Shown here: positions 7,794 through 20,635 of the stretch, one piece after another | Position numbering within the stretch: position 1 is the stretch's first letter | Layout of the letters: each line of letters begins with the position of its first letter | DNA from: Acinetobacter sp. TGL-Y2 | Lineage (GTDB): Bacteria; Pseudomonadota; Gammaproteobacteria; Pseudomonadales; Moraxellaceae | DNA: 64,000 bases | Assembly (NCBI RefSeq): GCF_001612555.1 | Contig: NZ_CP015110.1 | Span: 1,550,001 to 1,614,000, forward strand | Direction of reading: 5' to 3' | Position numbers and translations under genes: made by a program | Notes under the pieces: model-generated | Seen by the model: only the letters and a program-made list of their open reading frames with translations | The model's database searches: none | What the model was told of the DNA's origin: nothing

Positions 7794-9695
7794 ATGAAAA
7801 TACACATTCCAAAGCATCTATTAGCGTTGTTATCCATTGGATTGTTTGTTTCAGGATGCGGCGAGGATGATTCAGTGGCGGCAGTTCAACCGACACCACA
7901 GAGCAAAGCCTTAGAATTGAATATTTTGCACATCAATGATCATCATTCACATTTAGATGAAGAAAATATCAAATTTAAAGCCGACGTCGGGGCGGGTTTA
8001 GAAGAATTTACTGTCAAAAGTGGTGGTTTTGCACGGGTTGCCGCATTGATCAACCAACTAACTTTAGAGAAGAAAAATGTCTTAAAAATTCATGCGGGTG
8101 ATGCGGTAACAGGAGATCTTTATTATAACCTGACCGACGGCAAAGCAGATGCTGAGGCAATGAACACGGTATGTTTTGATACTTTTACCCCGGGTAATCA
8201 TGAATTTGATTCAAAAGATGCTGGATTAAAGACATTTATCGATTTTCTTGACCAAGGGAGCTGCCCAGAAAAAACTAAAATTTTAGCTGCCAATATCGAA
8301 TTTGGTAGTTCATCCCCTCTATATCAAACCAAACGGATTAAAAAATCACAAGTTTTTGAAAAAGAAGGGGTCAAGTTTGCCATTATTGGACTGACTGTCG
8401 CCAAGAAAACCAAAAATTCATCCCAACCGAATGCCGATACTATATTCACAGATGAAATTGAAACGGCTCAAAAAGAAATTGATCGCTATGAAGCGCAAGG
8501 AATTAATAACATTATTTTGCAGACGCATGTGGGCTATGATCTTGATCAGCAGTTAGCAAAATCCTTAACTGGTGTCGATGTGATTGTTGGTGGGGATTCA
8601 CATACATTATTAGGGCCAGAGAGCTTAAAAAAATATGCGATGACGCCTGAAGGAGCTTATCCAACTCAACTTAAAAATAAACAGGGTCAGTTGGTTTGTA
8701 TCGCTCAAGCATGGCAATACAGTTATATCGTCGGTGATTTAAATGTAAAATTTGATCGGAATGGTAATGTTGAAAGTTGCAGTGGCACACCACACATCTT
8801 AATTGGTCATGATTTTAACCGCAGTGGCAAAGATGCAAAAGCAGTCACTGATCCTGAAAAGCAGATCATATTCAACCAATTTAATACCGATCAAGTTCCA
8901 TTTAAGATGGTCACACCCTTACAAAAAACATTAGATATACTCAAATCTTATCAAGAGCAGAAAAAAAGCTTTGCCCAAACCATAATTGGACGAGCTACCG
9001 ATAATCTATGTTCACGCCGTGTACCTGGAATACAGCGTGATGTAAACCGCTCAACCCTAGGTGATGCTTGTAATAAAAACACGCATGTTGATCAGCATGG
9101 CGGTGATATTCAACAAATTGTTGCTGAAGCCTTTTTACAACAAGGTAAAACCTTTTTTGCTGCAGATATTTCATTCCAGAATGGCGGTGGGGTTCGTGAA
9201 GACGTTGCTTTGGGAGATGTAAATGTTGGAAAAATTTATAATGTTCTCCCTTTTAAAAATACATTATTGCGTTTAGATATGACAGGTACAGAAATTAAAG
9301 CGACGCTAGAGGATGCAATAGATGGAGTGATCGCTCAAAATAATACGGGAAGTTATCCTTATACAAGCGGTTTGCGCTGGAAAGTCGATTTCACAAAAGA
9401 CAAAGGGCAACGCGTAACTGATATAGAACTACGTAATACATTAGGTCTGTACTCAGCTTTAGATCTTAATAAGAGCTATAAAGTGATTACAATTGATTTT
9501 TTAGCCAATGGTGGCGACTACTATACGACTTTGAAGACGATTCAAGGTGAACGACGTATCAACGTTGGATTGGACTATGCGGAAGCTTTTTTACTCTACA
9601 TCCAATCACTGGATGGTCCTCTAGGCGAAAAGAAAACAGGTAAATTAGAGAGTGCTCATTACAGTACTCAGCTCTTTATAGACAAAATTAAATAA
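7794..9695 (+). CDS. nadN: Lipoprotein 5'-nucleotidase / NAD nucleotidase (NadN-like)
   Basis: The signal peptide ends in a lipobox with Cys22 (FVSGC), so the protein should be anchored to the periplasmic face of a membrane. The metallophosphatase core shows LHINDHHSHL, the GNHEFD box, QTHVGYD and GGDSHTLLG. The C-terminal nucleotide-binding domain has FQNGGGVRED and FLANGGDYY. The double-His INDHHSHL form matches NadN, which hydrolyses external NAD to NMN and AMP and then to nucleosides. A general UshA-type nucleotidase is the alternative. The 633-residue length fits. The gene precedes the rRNA operon and has no operon partner. Confidence 0.85.
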   Translation: MKIHIPKHLLALLSIGLFVSGCGEDDSVAAVQPTPQSKALELNILHINDHHSHLDEENIKFKADVGAGLEEFTVKSGGFARVAALINQLTLEKKNVLKIHAGDAVTGDLYYNLTDGKADAEAMNTVCFDTFTPGNHEFDSKDAGLKTFIDFLDQGSCPEKTKILAANIEFGSSSPLYQTKRIKKSQVFEKEGVKFAIIGLTVAKKTKNSSQPNADTIFTDEIETAQKEIDRYEAQGINNIILQTHVGYDLDQQLAKSLTGVDVIVGGDSHTLLGPESLKKYAMTPEGAYPTQLKNKQGQLVCIAQAWQYSYIVGDLNVKFDRNGNVESCSGTPHILIGHDFNRSGKDAKAVTDPEKQIIFNQFNTDQVPFKMVTPLQKTLDILKSYQEQKKSFAQTIIGRATDNLCSRRVPGIQRDVNRSTLGDACNKNTHVDQHGGDIQQIVAEAFLQQGKTFFAADISFQNGGGVREDVALGDVNVGKIYNVLPFKNTLLRLDMTGTEIKATLEDAIDGVIAQNNTGSYPYTSGLRWKVDFTKDKGQRVTDIELRNTLGLYSALDLNKSYKVITIDFLANGGDYYTTLKTIQGERRINVGLDYAEAFLLYIQSLDGPLGEKKTGKLESAHYSTQLFIDKIK

Positions 9696-9837
9696 ATTAA
9701 TTTTGATGTGCAGTTTTAAAGCCCTTGTTTTATTCTGCTTTTTTGATTAATTGTGTGATTTTTTATATAAATCACGATTAATTCTGCTTTTTTGGGTTAA
9801 AAAACCATCACCCAGTGTAATTCAATGAAATAAGGGG

Positions 9838-9865
9838 TTGCGCTAGAAATAAAACTGTATAGAAT
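9838..9865 (+). promoter_or_regulatory. Sigma-70-type rrn promoter
   Basis: TTGCGC at 9838-9843 and TAGAAT at 9860-9865 are separated by 16 bp, with an AT-rich spacer and GC-containing bases just after the -10 box. The position, about 270 bp before 16S, is typical for an rrn promoter. The assignment is by inspection only. Confidence 0.65.
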
Positions 9866-9936
9866 ACGCTGCATACCGACGAGATAGACGGAAGCGAACG
9901 AAGCTGATTGGCTGAGTTGTTAAGTTTATTGAAGTC

Positions 9937-9980
9937 CAGCTTCTAGCACTGACGAGGTGTTAGAAAGATCATTAAGAGAT
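9937..9980 (+). promoter_or_regulatory. Leader hairpin with TGACGA loop (candidate antitermination or processing signal)
   Basis: TTCTAGCAC pairs with GTGTTAGAA around a loop carrying TGACGA, followed by AAGATCATTAA. A closely similar element occurs at 12143-12184, before 23S. E. coli rrn operons carry nut-like boxes in the leader and again in the 16S-23S spacer, so an analogous role is inferred, not shown. Confidence 0.45.
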
Positions 9981-10134
9981 TATGAAGAACAACTTGTGTG
10001 GATTTTTACTGATTGATCGATCGAAATTATTTTCATTGATTTACTGGTAGAAATTACTCGAAGTTTATTTGAGAAATATTTGTCAGAAGATTGATGAGCC
10101 AAGATTGGTACCCTTTAAGGTACTAAGCAATATT

Positions 10135-11672
<1,538 letters not shown>

Positions 11673-11733
11673 ACGAAAGATTGACGATCGGTAAGAATCC
11701 ACAACAAGTTGTTCTTCATGAAGATGTATCTGA

Positions 11734-11810
<77 letters not shown>

Positions 11811-11883
11811 ATCTAACGAACGAAGATGAAGCAATTCATCGGAGTGAAGGATAAGAAGATATATCGAATCTATATGATAAGCT

Positions 11884-11959
11884 GGGGACTTAGCTTAGTT
11901 GGTAGAGCGCCTGCTTTGCACGCAGGAGGTCAACGGTTCGACTCCGTTAGTCTCCACCA
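11884..11959 (+). tRNA. tRNA-Ala (TGC anticodon)
   Basis: A 76-nt cloverleaf with CCA encoded. The anticodon loop CTTTGCACG holds TGC, and the acceptor GGGGACT pairs with AGTCTCC with one G-T pair. It is the second spacer tRNA of the rrn operon. Confidence 0.97.
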
Positions 11960-12438
11960 AATTTCAAGACAAGAAAAGCATGCTTTTCCTTGAAATTTAA
12001 AGCAAGAAGCTATGCTTCGCGCAGGCTTTAATCAAACGAAGCGATGTTCGAATGCAAAACAAGCAAACAGCTAGATAGCTTATAGAGATTAACAAGTACA
12101 AGCATTAAGATATGCGGACTTGGTAATCTCTGTGATTTATCACAGTTTCTAGACCTGACGAAGGCTAGAGCAATCATTAACAGAATATATTTGAGTTGAA
12201 ATAAATTGTTTAAGGCTCAGAACTAAATTGACATTGAATTGTTACACGCAAGTGAAACGATTGAATGAAAGTGAAGTGATGAGAAACTAGCGATTAACTG
12301 AATCAAGCGTTTTGGTATATGAATTAGATTGAAGCTATATAGTGTTTAAATACACGAAACAACGAACTGTATGAAGTAACGTAAGTGACTTCTGTCCTAG
12401 TACTGCTTGTAAAGTACTACGACTGTTTGGGGTTGTAT
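11960..12438 (+). other. 16S-23S spacer downstream of tRNA-Ala
   Basis: This 479-bp spacer holds no gene. It contains a TGACGA-loop hairpin (12143-12184). A segment at 12178-12198 is complementary to 15411-15434 beyond 23S. The upstream arm of the 23S processing stem (about 12424-12445) is at its end. Confidence 0.6.
12143..12184 (+). promoter_or_regulatory. Spacer hairpin with TGACGA loop (second copy)
   Basis: CTAGACC pairs with GGCTAG (one bulged A) around a loop with TGACGA, followed by AGCAATCATTAA. About 30 of 38 positions match the leader element at 9937-9976. The repeated loop and the position before each large rRNA suggest a shared role in antitermination or processing. Confidence 0.45.
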
Positions 12439-15333
<2,895 letters not shown>

Positions 15334-15497
15334 ACAACACCCAAACAGTTGGTGTTGTTGATCTAATTGATACAAAAACCTTGATTTAGTAATCGCAAGT
15401 ACCTAAACTGCAACTCAAATATTATTCTGTTAATAACTCTTTTGGTAGAACGCCTTGGCATCTAAATAAGACCAATGCAAGTATCCATAAACAGTTG

Positions 15498-15613
15498 TGC
15501 TGGCGACAATAGCAAGAGTGAACCACCTGATCCCTTCCCGAACTCAGAAGTGAAACCTCTTCGCGCTGATGGTAGTGTGGGGTTACCCATGTGAGAGTAA
15601 GTCATCGCCAGCT
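15498..15613 (+). rRNA. rrf: 5S ribosomal RNA
   Basis: About 116 nt. The terminal helix TGCTGGCGA/TCGCCAGC closes the molecule. Internal conserved parts CCCGAACTCAGAAGTGAAA and GATGGTAGTGTGGGG are clear. It is the last gene of the rrn operon and is followed by a strong terminator. Confidence 0.97.
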
Positions 15614-15625
15614 CATTAATTCCTA

Positions 15626-15665
15626 AAACACCCCCTTCATCTTAATGATGAAGGGGGTGTTTTTT
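15626..15665 (+). terminator. Rho-independent terminator of the rrn operon
   Basis: AAACACCCCCTTCAT pairs with ATGAAGGGGGTGTTT around a 7-base loop and runs into T residues: a 15-bp GC-rich stem directly after 5S. Confidence 0.95.
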
Positions 15666-16048
15666 ATTGGGATTTTAAAATATGAGGATAAAAAGCTTGC
15701 TGAAATTGAGATTTATTCATCATAGATATAATTTTTAAATCTCATCTATTTCACCATATATAAAACAGCAATGATTCATAAAATGAACCATTTACGATGA
15801 AAAACCTGGTTACAAATAACCAATTAATGAATCATATCAAAAATGCCAACTTTCAAAGTCTTTTAATGATTTTATTTAATTTAACTATTTGTTTTGTATT
15901 GTTTATTATTTAGATGCTAAAACAGAGATTATTTTACTAAAATAATGCCAACTAAAAAATTGAAAACTTTTGCCAATTAAATTTTTAATAACTGAAAAGG
16001 CAGTTGTTCTATCCAATAAATCTCTAGACAAATCTCATATTCAAACGC
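15666..16048. other. Intergenic region after the rrn operon
   Basis: This AT-rich stretch of about 380 bp has no convincing ORF. It presumably carries the promoter of the downstream transporter gene. I could not assign an operator with confidence. Confidence 0.5.
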
Positions 16049-16092
16049 ATTGTTATAATTAATGAATAGAAATTCATTAATTATAACAATGC
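16049..16092 (+). promoter_or_regulatory. Perfect 20-bp inverted repeat in the leader of the aromatic-acid transporter
   Basis: The arm at 16049-16068 (starting CATTGTTATAATT) is perfectly complementary to 16073-16092 across an AGAA loop. The element ends 9 bases before the GGAGGTGAG ribosome-binding site. It has no T run, so it is not a standard terminator. It could be a transcription-factor site or an mRNA hairpin controlling translation or stability. Confidence 0.7.
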
Positions 16093-16112
16093 TCACAATT
16101 GGAGGTGAGAAA

Positions 16113-17468
16113 ATGACAACACAAGTCGTGAATGTCAATACTGTAGTAGATAAGGCAAAATTTAAACCTTTCCATATGACTGTGGTCTTGTGGTGTTTGT
16201 TTATTGTGTTATTTGACGGTTATGATTTAGCAATTAATGGTGTGACGCTGCCACTGTTGATGCAAGAATGGAATATGAGTGCTGTGCAAGCGGGAATGCT
16301 TGCCAGTACAGCGCTTGCTGGTATGATGTTTGGTGCAATGTTCTTTGGTATGTTGGCTGATAAAATTGGTCGAAAAAATGTTATTTTAATTTGTGTGACT
16401 TTATTTAGTGGCTTTACTTTTGCAGGTGGATTTGCCTCAAATCCTACTGAATTTGGTGTTTTACGTTTTATTGCAGGTTTAGGTATTGGTGGGGTATTAC
16501 CCAATTTAGTGGCTTTGACTTCTGAATATGCACCAGCGAAACTCCGTAGCACCTTGGTGACAGGAATGTTCAGCGGTTATGCAATGGGCGGTATTATGGC
16601 AGCCTTATTTGGTGCGTGGTTTACCCTAAGTTTTGGTTGGCAAATTATGTTCTGGATTGCTGGTGTACCATTATTATTTTTACCGCTGATTTGGAAATTT
16701 TTACCTGAATCATTGGCTTTCTTAGTGAAACAGCAAAAATTAGAAAAAGCGCGCCAAATCGTTCAAAAATTATCACCTGAAGACAAGATTACTCCAGATA
16801 CCGTTTTAGCGTTTAATGAAAGTAAAATTCCAGCGGCTTCTATCTCTGCGCTCTTTCAAGAAGGTCGTGCGAGAGGAACATTATTGTTTTGGTTAGCATT
16901 TTTTATGTGCTTGCTTATGTTATATGCATTAGGAAGTTGGTTACCAAAATTGATGATGGCAGCCGGCTATTCATTGGGCAGTAGCTTAATGTTCTTATTG
17001 GCACTCAACATTGGTGCTGTAATTGGTACAGCAGGTGGTGGAGTGCTCGCGGATCGATTCCACATCAAACCTGTAATTATCAGTATGCTGATTGTGGGGA
17101 TATTGGCTTTAATCGGTCTAGGTTTCAATTCACCACAACCTGTCATTTACTTATTGGTGTCTTTAGCAGGTGCTGCATCTGTAGGTTGTAGTATTTTGCT
17201 TTATAGTTATGTGGCACAGTTCTATCCATTGGCCGTTCGTTCAACGGGTCTAGGCTGGGCATCGGGTATTGGTCGAATGGGTGCGATTGTGGGTCCGATT
17301 ATTATTGGTTACTTGTTAGGTATGGAACTTCCACACAAAATGAATTTTATTGCTGTGGCCATTCCTGCGATGATTGGGGGGATTGCAATCTTATTGATTA
17401 AACGTGATAAAGTAATTAAAGTACCGCAAGATACTACGATTAAAGCCCCTAAGGCTGTACTTGATTAA
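16113..17468 (+). CDS. MFS transporter, aromatic acid:H+ symporter (AAHS) family
   Basis: About 450 residues with twelve predicted membrane segments. The AAHS signatures are present: FDGYDLA in helix 1 and the loop 2-3 motif GMLADKIGRKNVI, with an RFIAGLGIGGVLPN segment in helix 4. The family imports benzoate, 4-hydroxybenzoate, muconate, vanillate or similar acids with protons (PcaK, BenK, MucK, VanK). The exact substrate cannot be fixed, and no catabolic genes are adjacent. ATG 16113 follows a strong GGAGGTGAG site. The longer frame to 16062 would start inside the leader inverted repeat and is rejected. Confidence 0.9.
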   Translation: MTTQVVNVNTVVDKAKFKPFHMTVVLWCLFIVLFDGYDLAINGVTLPLLMQEWNMSAVQAGMLASTALAGMMFGAMFFGMLADKIGRKNVILICVTLFSGFTFAGGFASNPTEFGVLRFIAGLGIGGVLPNLVALTSEYAPAKLRSTLVTGMFSGYAMGGIMAALFGAWFTLSFGWQIMFWIAGVPLLFLPLIWKFLPESLAFLVKQQKLEKARQIVQKLSPEDKITPDTVLAFNESKIPAASISALFQEGRARGTLLFWLAFFMCLLMLYALGSWLPKLMMAAGYSLGSSLMFLLALNIGAVIGTAGGGVLADRFHIKPVIISMLIVGILALIGLGFNSPQPVIYLLVSLAGAASVGCSILLYSYVAQFYPLAVRSTGLGWASGIGRMGAIVGPIIIGYLLGMELPHKMNFIAVAIPAMIGGIAILLIKRDKVIKVPQDTTIKAPKAVLD

Positions 17469-17485
17469 TCATTTATTACATACAT

Positions 17486-17512
17486 AAAAAAGCCTCGTTA
17501 AGAGGCTTTTTT
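17486..17512. terminator. Bidirectional terminator between transporter and lytic transglycosylase
   Basis: AAAAGCCTC pairs with GAGGCTTTT around a short loop, with A run before and T run after. It can serve both convergent genes. Confidence 0.85.
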
Positions 17513-17533
17513 AACAGGAATCATAAAATGTAA

Positions 17534-18067
17534 TTACAGTTTTGATTTCAAATCCTGTTGATGTTGTTTCACTTGTTTGGCATATCGCTTGCCTTGTTTT
17601 TTCATTTTACGGTTGGTGTTATAACCTGTAGGTCCGACATTGTAATAAGCTAAGGCTTTCTTCCAGCTGCCAGCAGATTGATTGTATTTCGCAATAATAT
17701 ATGTACCACAATTGATATTGATATTTTCTTCCAACAAATCGCCAGGGCAGTTTTGTTGCCAATAACGTGGAATGACCTGTGTTAGACCCACCGCACCTGC
17801 GTGAGACACTGCATAATTACGGTAGCTTGATTCCTGGCGGATCAAGGCGGCAACCAGTAGCGGATCAACTTGATATTGAGTAGCATTTTGAATGATCATT
17901 GGAGAAACGCGATTGGCGGTCTCTGGTGCAACAGAGTAGGCTTGTTGGATGCCTTTCGAGAGTTTTGCTGCACGTTTTTCAACAGATCCGCCACCTAAAG
18001 ATGAGCACCCCGCAAATGCAAGGGCAGAGACGATCACAAAAACAGACTTGATAGATAAGTGAGGCAT
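17534..18067 (-). CDS. Lipoprotein lytic transglycosylase (SLT domain)
   Basis: The signal peptide ends in a lipobox (ALAFAGC, Cys21). The SLT domain begins at about residue 65: LVAALIRQESSYR carries the catalytic Glu, followed by SHAGAVGLTQVIP and the AYNVGP-like YYNVGPTGYN. Such enzymes cleave the MurNAc-GlcNAc bond of peptidoglycan, giving anhydro ends. At about 177 residues it is a short, single-domain form. The ATG at 18067 is chosen because it starts the signal peptide directly; the frame extends upstream to 18127. Confidence 0.88.
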   Translation of the reverse strand: MPHLSIKSVFVIVSALAFAGCSSLGGGSVEKRAAKLSKGIQQAYSVAPETANRVSPMIIQNATQYQVDPLLVAALIRQESSYRNYAVSHAGAVGLTQVIPRYWQQNCPGDLLEENININCGTYIIAKYNQSAGSWKKALAYYNVGPTGYNTNRKMKKQGKRYAKQVKQHQQDLKSKL

Positions 18068-18539
18068 AGTGTTTATTTTAGATTTTAAATGTAAAAAATA
18101 CTGAGGAATCAACAAAATAAAATCCATATTTGATTAGAAATTTCAATGAATGATGTTAATAATCCACCGATCTGAGGTCAAGCCAGTTCTGCTCTTGATT
18201 TGATGTATTTTGTTAAATGCGGGATTTTTGGGATGCGTTATTTAAGCGTTGAATTTCGCAGATAATAGATTAAGCCAGCAATCAAAAAACCAATCCTCCT
18301 GAATCGATTTTTCGTATTTGAGTCTTTCGCCATTATTCCTGTTATAGCTCATAAACTAATGTATTCACTTATGATTTTTGTTGTATGTGTTTAAGAACAT
18401 CCTGTTCCCGATAAAATTACTTTAGCTCTAACATTTTAAGTGAATCGTGCTCATTTCGCCCTCGCCCGTCAACCAAAACATAGATTGCTTGTTGAAATGG
18501 ACCAGTGGCTTTTGATGAATCAACTGTTTAGATGAGTCG
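18068..18539. other. Intergenic region between lytic transglycosylase and lipid cluster
   Basis: About 470 bp with no supported gene. It holds the promoter of the transglycosylase (minus strand) and the 3' end of the lipid-cluster transcript. A minus-strand 65-codon frame at 18428-18625 overlaps the CdsA-like gene and shows no family features. I see no clear terminator hairpin. Confidence 0.5.
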
Positions 18540-19481
18540 TTAAAACCAATATCTGAGAATGTGAAAGAAAATAGGCGCAGAAAAACAAATCGAATCAATA
18601 CGATCAAGCATACCACCATGTCCATGAATGAGCTGACCCCAATCTTTTACGCCACGATCACGTTTAATTGCTGACATGACCAATCCACCAAAGAATCCGA
18701 ACATACACACAATGAGACCGATAAATGCCGCTTCAAAATAACTAAAGGGTGTTAACCAAGACATGGCGACACCTAAGGCAGAGGCTAAAATCACTCCGCC
18801 GACTAAGCCTTCAATGGTTTTTGAAGGGGATAACACAGGCGCAACTTTATGATTGCCCCAGAGTTTTCCACACACGTACTGGAGAACGTCAGAAGCTTGA
18901 ACCACCATAATGAGCCAAATGGCCAGCCAAATTGGTTCACCGTCAAAGTTTTGCAGTTTCAAGTTAATCAGCGCAGGGACGTGTGAGATGCAAAATACGC
19001 TAATCATAAGGCCCCATTGAATTTTGGAACTACGTTCTAAAAAATGAGTGGTGTCCTCTTCTTTCAGACTGGCAATGGGAATGAGTAAAAACACATAGAG
19101 CGGTATAAAAATAGAATAGAGTCCATACCAATCGATATAGACCAAATAATATTGATAAGGAATCACAAAATAAAATGCAATAAGTAGTGGAATATAATCG
19201 CCACGACGTGTTGGCAGTAGACTAATAAATTCTCTTAATGCAAACAGTGATATGAGTGCGAATAAAATAATAAATGCGATATTGCCAAGCAAAATGGCTG
19301 TGGCGATCACAATCAGCATAATCCACCACGCATTAATTCGTGCGTTTAAATTATCAATGACTGGTACAGGCTTTAAGCCTGTTTTTTGTTTAAGAATGAA
19401 GCCAACAGTTGATGCAAAAACCAAAATACCCGCAAATATGCCAAATAAAATATAGGTTTGATGTAGATTGTTGAGTGTCAT
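18540..19481 (-). CDS. CdsA-like phosphatidate cytidylyltransferase (YnbB-like)
   Basis: A 313-residue membrane protein with about eight hydrophobic segments. The C-terminal CdsA signature is intact: SAIKRDRGVKDWGQLIHGHG followed by GMLDR, preceded by SPSKTIEGLVGG. The family makes CDP-diacylglycerol from phosphatidic acid and CTP. It is the last gene of a six-gene cluster and overlaps the PlsC gene by ATGA. The neighbours match those of E. coli ynbB, a CdsA paralogue, rather than the usual frr-uppS-dxr context of housekeeping cdsA. I therefore infer a dedicated activating enzyme for a special lipid. Confidence 0.88.
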   Translation of the reverse strand: MTLNNLHQTYILFGIFAGILVFASTVGFILKQKTGLKPVPVIDNLNARINAWWIMLIVIATAILLGNIAFIILFALISLFALREFISLLPTRRGDYIPLLIAFYFVIPYQYYLVYIDWYGLYSIFIPLYVFLLIPIASLKEEDTTHFLERSSKIQWGLMISVFCISHVPALINLKLQNFDGEPIWLAIWLIMVVQASDVLQYVCGKLWGNHKVAPVLSPSKTIEGLVGGVILASALGVAMSWLTPFSYFEAAFIGLIVCMFGFFGGLVMSAIKRDRGVKDWGQLIHGHGGMLDRIDSICFSAPIFFHILRYWF

Positions 19482-20176
19482 TGATTTTCTACCGCTTTTA
19501 ATTTGAGTAGTTCATTTTGGGCATACTCGAGAAATTCTTTTTTATCCCTGTACTGATGTTTGTCCAGTGGCGCGCCGAAAATCACAGTAGAAAGTAGGGG
19601 CAAGGGTATAATCGCGCCTTTGGGCATGACGCGTTTAAGATTTGAAATCCAGACGGGAATAACTTCGACTTCAGGAAATTGTTTGGATAAATGATAGAGA
19701 CCACTTTTAAAGGCCAAGAGTTGTATATCGTCTTCTAGGTTACGTGTGCCTTCTGGGAAAAAAATAATCGAGTAACCTTCAGCTAATACATCTTTAATGG
19801 GCTGAAGGGGATCAGATTGATCTTCACGTTTTCGTTGTATAGTCACGCCTGAAAATGTATCTTGAATTAAAAAGCGTCTAAAGCGATCTTTCATCCAATA
19901 ATCTGATGCTGCAACAGGTCTTGTTTTACGGCGAATATCATGCGGTAAAGACGACCAAAGTAAAATAAAGTCGATGTGACTGTTATGATTGGCGTAGAAG
20001 ATTCGCTGTTTCATTTCAGGCTGGGACCCGAACCAAATCGACCTTGCCCCAGTAAGCAGTCTAGCACTCCTACGGGCGATAAATGCAATGACTCTTGCAC
20101 ATGAGGCAGATATCTTATTTTGAGATTTCCTCGTCTGAGGCGGGGTGTGAGTAGCGTTAGTTGGTCGGTCGGTCAT
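19478..20176 (-). CDS. 1-acyl-sn-glycerol-3-phosphate acyltransferase (PlsC family)
   Basis: The PlsC motifs are clear: NHNSHIDFIL (HX4D, catalytic) at about residue 60, TIQRKRED, FFPEGTRN, and a VIPVWISN block. It would acylate a lysophosphatidic-acid-type acceptor at the inner membrane. There is no obvious multi-pass region. The start is placed at ATG 20176; GTG 20188 is the alternative. The gene overlaps the CdsA-like gene by 4 bases, which suggests translational coupling. As it is embedded in a lipid cluster, it is probably not the housekeeping PlsC. Confidence 0.87.
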   Translation of the reverse strand: MTDRPTNATHTPPQTRKSQNKISASCARVIAFIARRSARLLTGARSIWFGSQPEMKQRIFYANHNSHIDFILLWSSLPHDIRRKTRPVAASDYWMKDRFRRFLIQDTFSGVTIQRKREDQSDPLQPIKDVLAEGYSIIFFPEGTRNLEDDIQLLAFKSGLYHLSKQFPEVEVIPVWISNLKRVMPKGAIIPLPLLSTVIFGAPLDKHQYRDKKEFLEYAQNELLKLKAVENQ

Positions 20177-20206
20177 GAAGCAATCCACATATTTGAGTTA
20201 AATCGA

Positions 20207-20635
20207 TTAGACCACCAAGAGCGCAAAAAGTGATGTCATTTGCAAGATCAATACTCCAATTTGAATGTTTAAAAGTTTAAGACAACCTTTAAATCTTAAA
20301 TCCCAAGTTCGATTGGTTTTCTTTTTTGACATGAGCCCCAAGTGGACTAGTGTGGTATCAAGTTGCTGAGTCAGCGTATCTTGATCTGTATCTTTTGTAT
20401 GAAGTTGTTGATACAGCATGAGTAATAGTTCTGAATCCAATTTAACACGAATCGAAAGATAGTGATGTAATAAAGTAAGCAGTAATGATAATCCTATGAA
20501 GATGATTTCAATGAGTTTTAAATCGACCTGTATCAGTGCATAGAGCAGACAAAAAGTCAGAATGAAGTAGCTGGCACAGAGCAGAGTGCATGTCGCATCC
20601 AGTAATTTCGCTATCACAAAAAAAGACATATTCAT
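20207..20635 (-). CDS. Small membrane protein of the lipid cluster, unknown function
   Basis: 142 residues with two N-terminal hydrophobic helices, a soluble middle rich in Gln, Thr and Leu, and one C-terminal membrane helix (LNIQIGVLILQMTSLFALLV). No enzymatic motif is seen. It overlaps the upstream phosphatase gene by 4 bases and is followed by plsC after about 30 bases. It is therefore part of the same transcription unit and may be a scaffold or regulator of the pathway. E. coli ynbABCD has no obvious counterpart that I recall. Confidence 0.75.
   Translation of the reverse strand: MNMSFFVIAKLLDATCTLLCASYFILTFCLLYALIQVDLKLIEIIFIGLSLLLTLLHHYLSIRVKLDSELLLMLYQQLHTKDTDQDTLTQQLDTTLVHLGLMSKKKTNRTWDLRFKGCLKLLNIQIGVLILQMTSLFALLVV

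Larger units (their letters stand above)
9696..10134 (+). other. rrn operon leader region
   Basis: This 439-bp region lies between the nucleotidase gene and 16S rRNA. It has a weak hairpin at about 9755-9775 and a duplicated ATTCTGCTTTTTTG segment (about 9732 and 9781). The rrn promoter follows at 9838-9865, then a hairpin with a TGACGA loop at 9941-9965. The upstream arm of the 16S processing stem is at about 9982-10022. No protein-coding frame is evident. Confidence 0.7.

Noticed and set aside
9755-9775. GTGATTT/AAATCAC hairpin after the nucleotidase gene as a terminator
   Set aside because: The stem is only 7 AT-rich base pairs without an immediate T run, so a terminator call is not supported.
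16062-16112. Upstream extension of the aromatic-acid transporter frame
   Set aside because: It would start within the perfect inverted repeat and lacks a ribosome-binding site; ATG 16113 follows GGAGGTGAG.
18428-18625. 65-codon minus-strand frame overlapping the CdsA-like gene end
   Set aside because: It shares DNA with the well-supported CdsA-like gene in another phase and has no recognisable motif.
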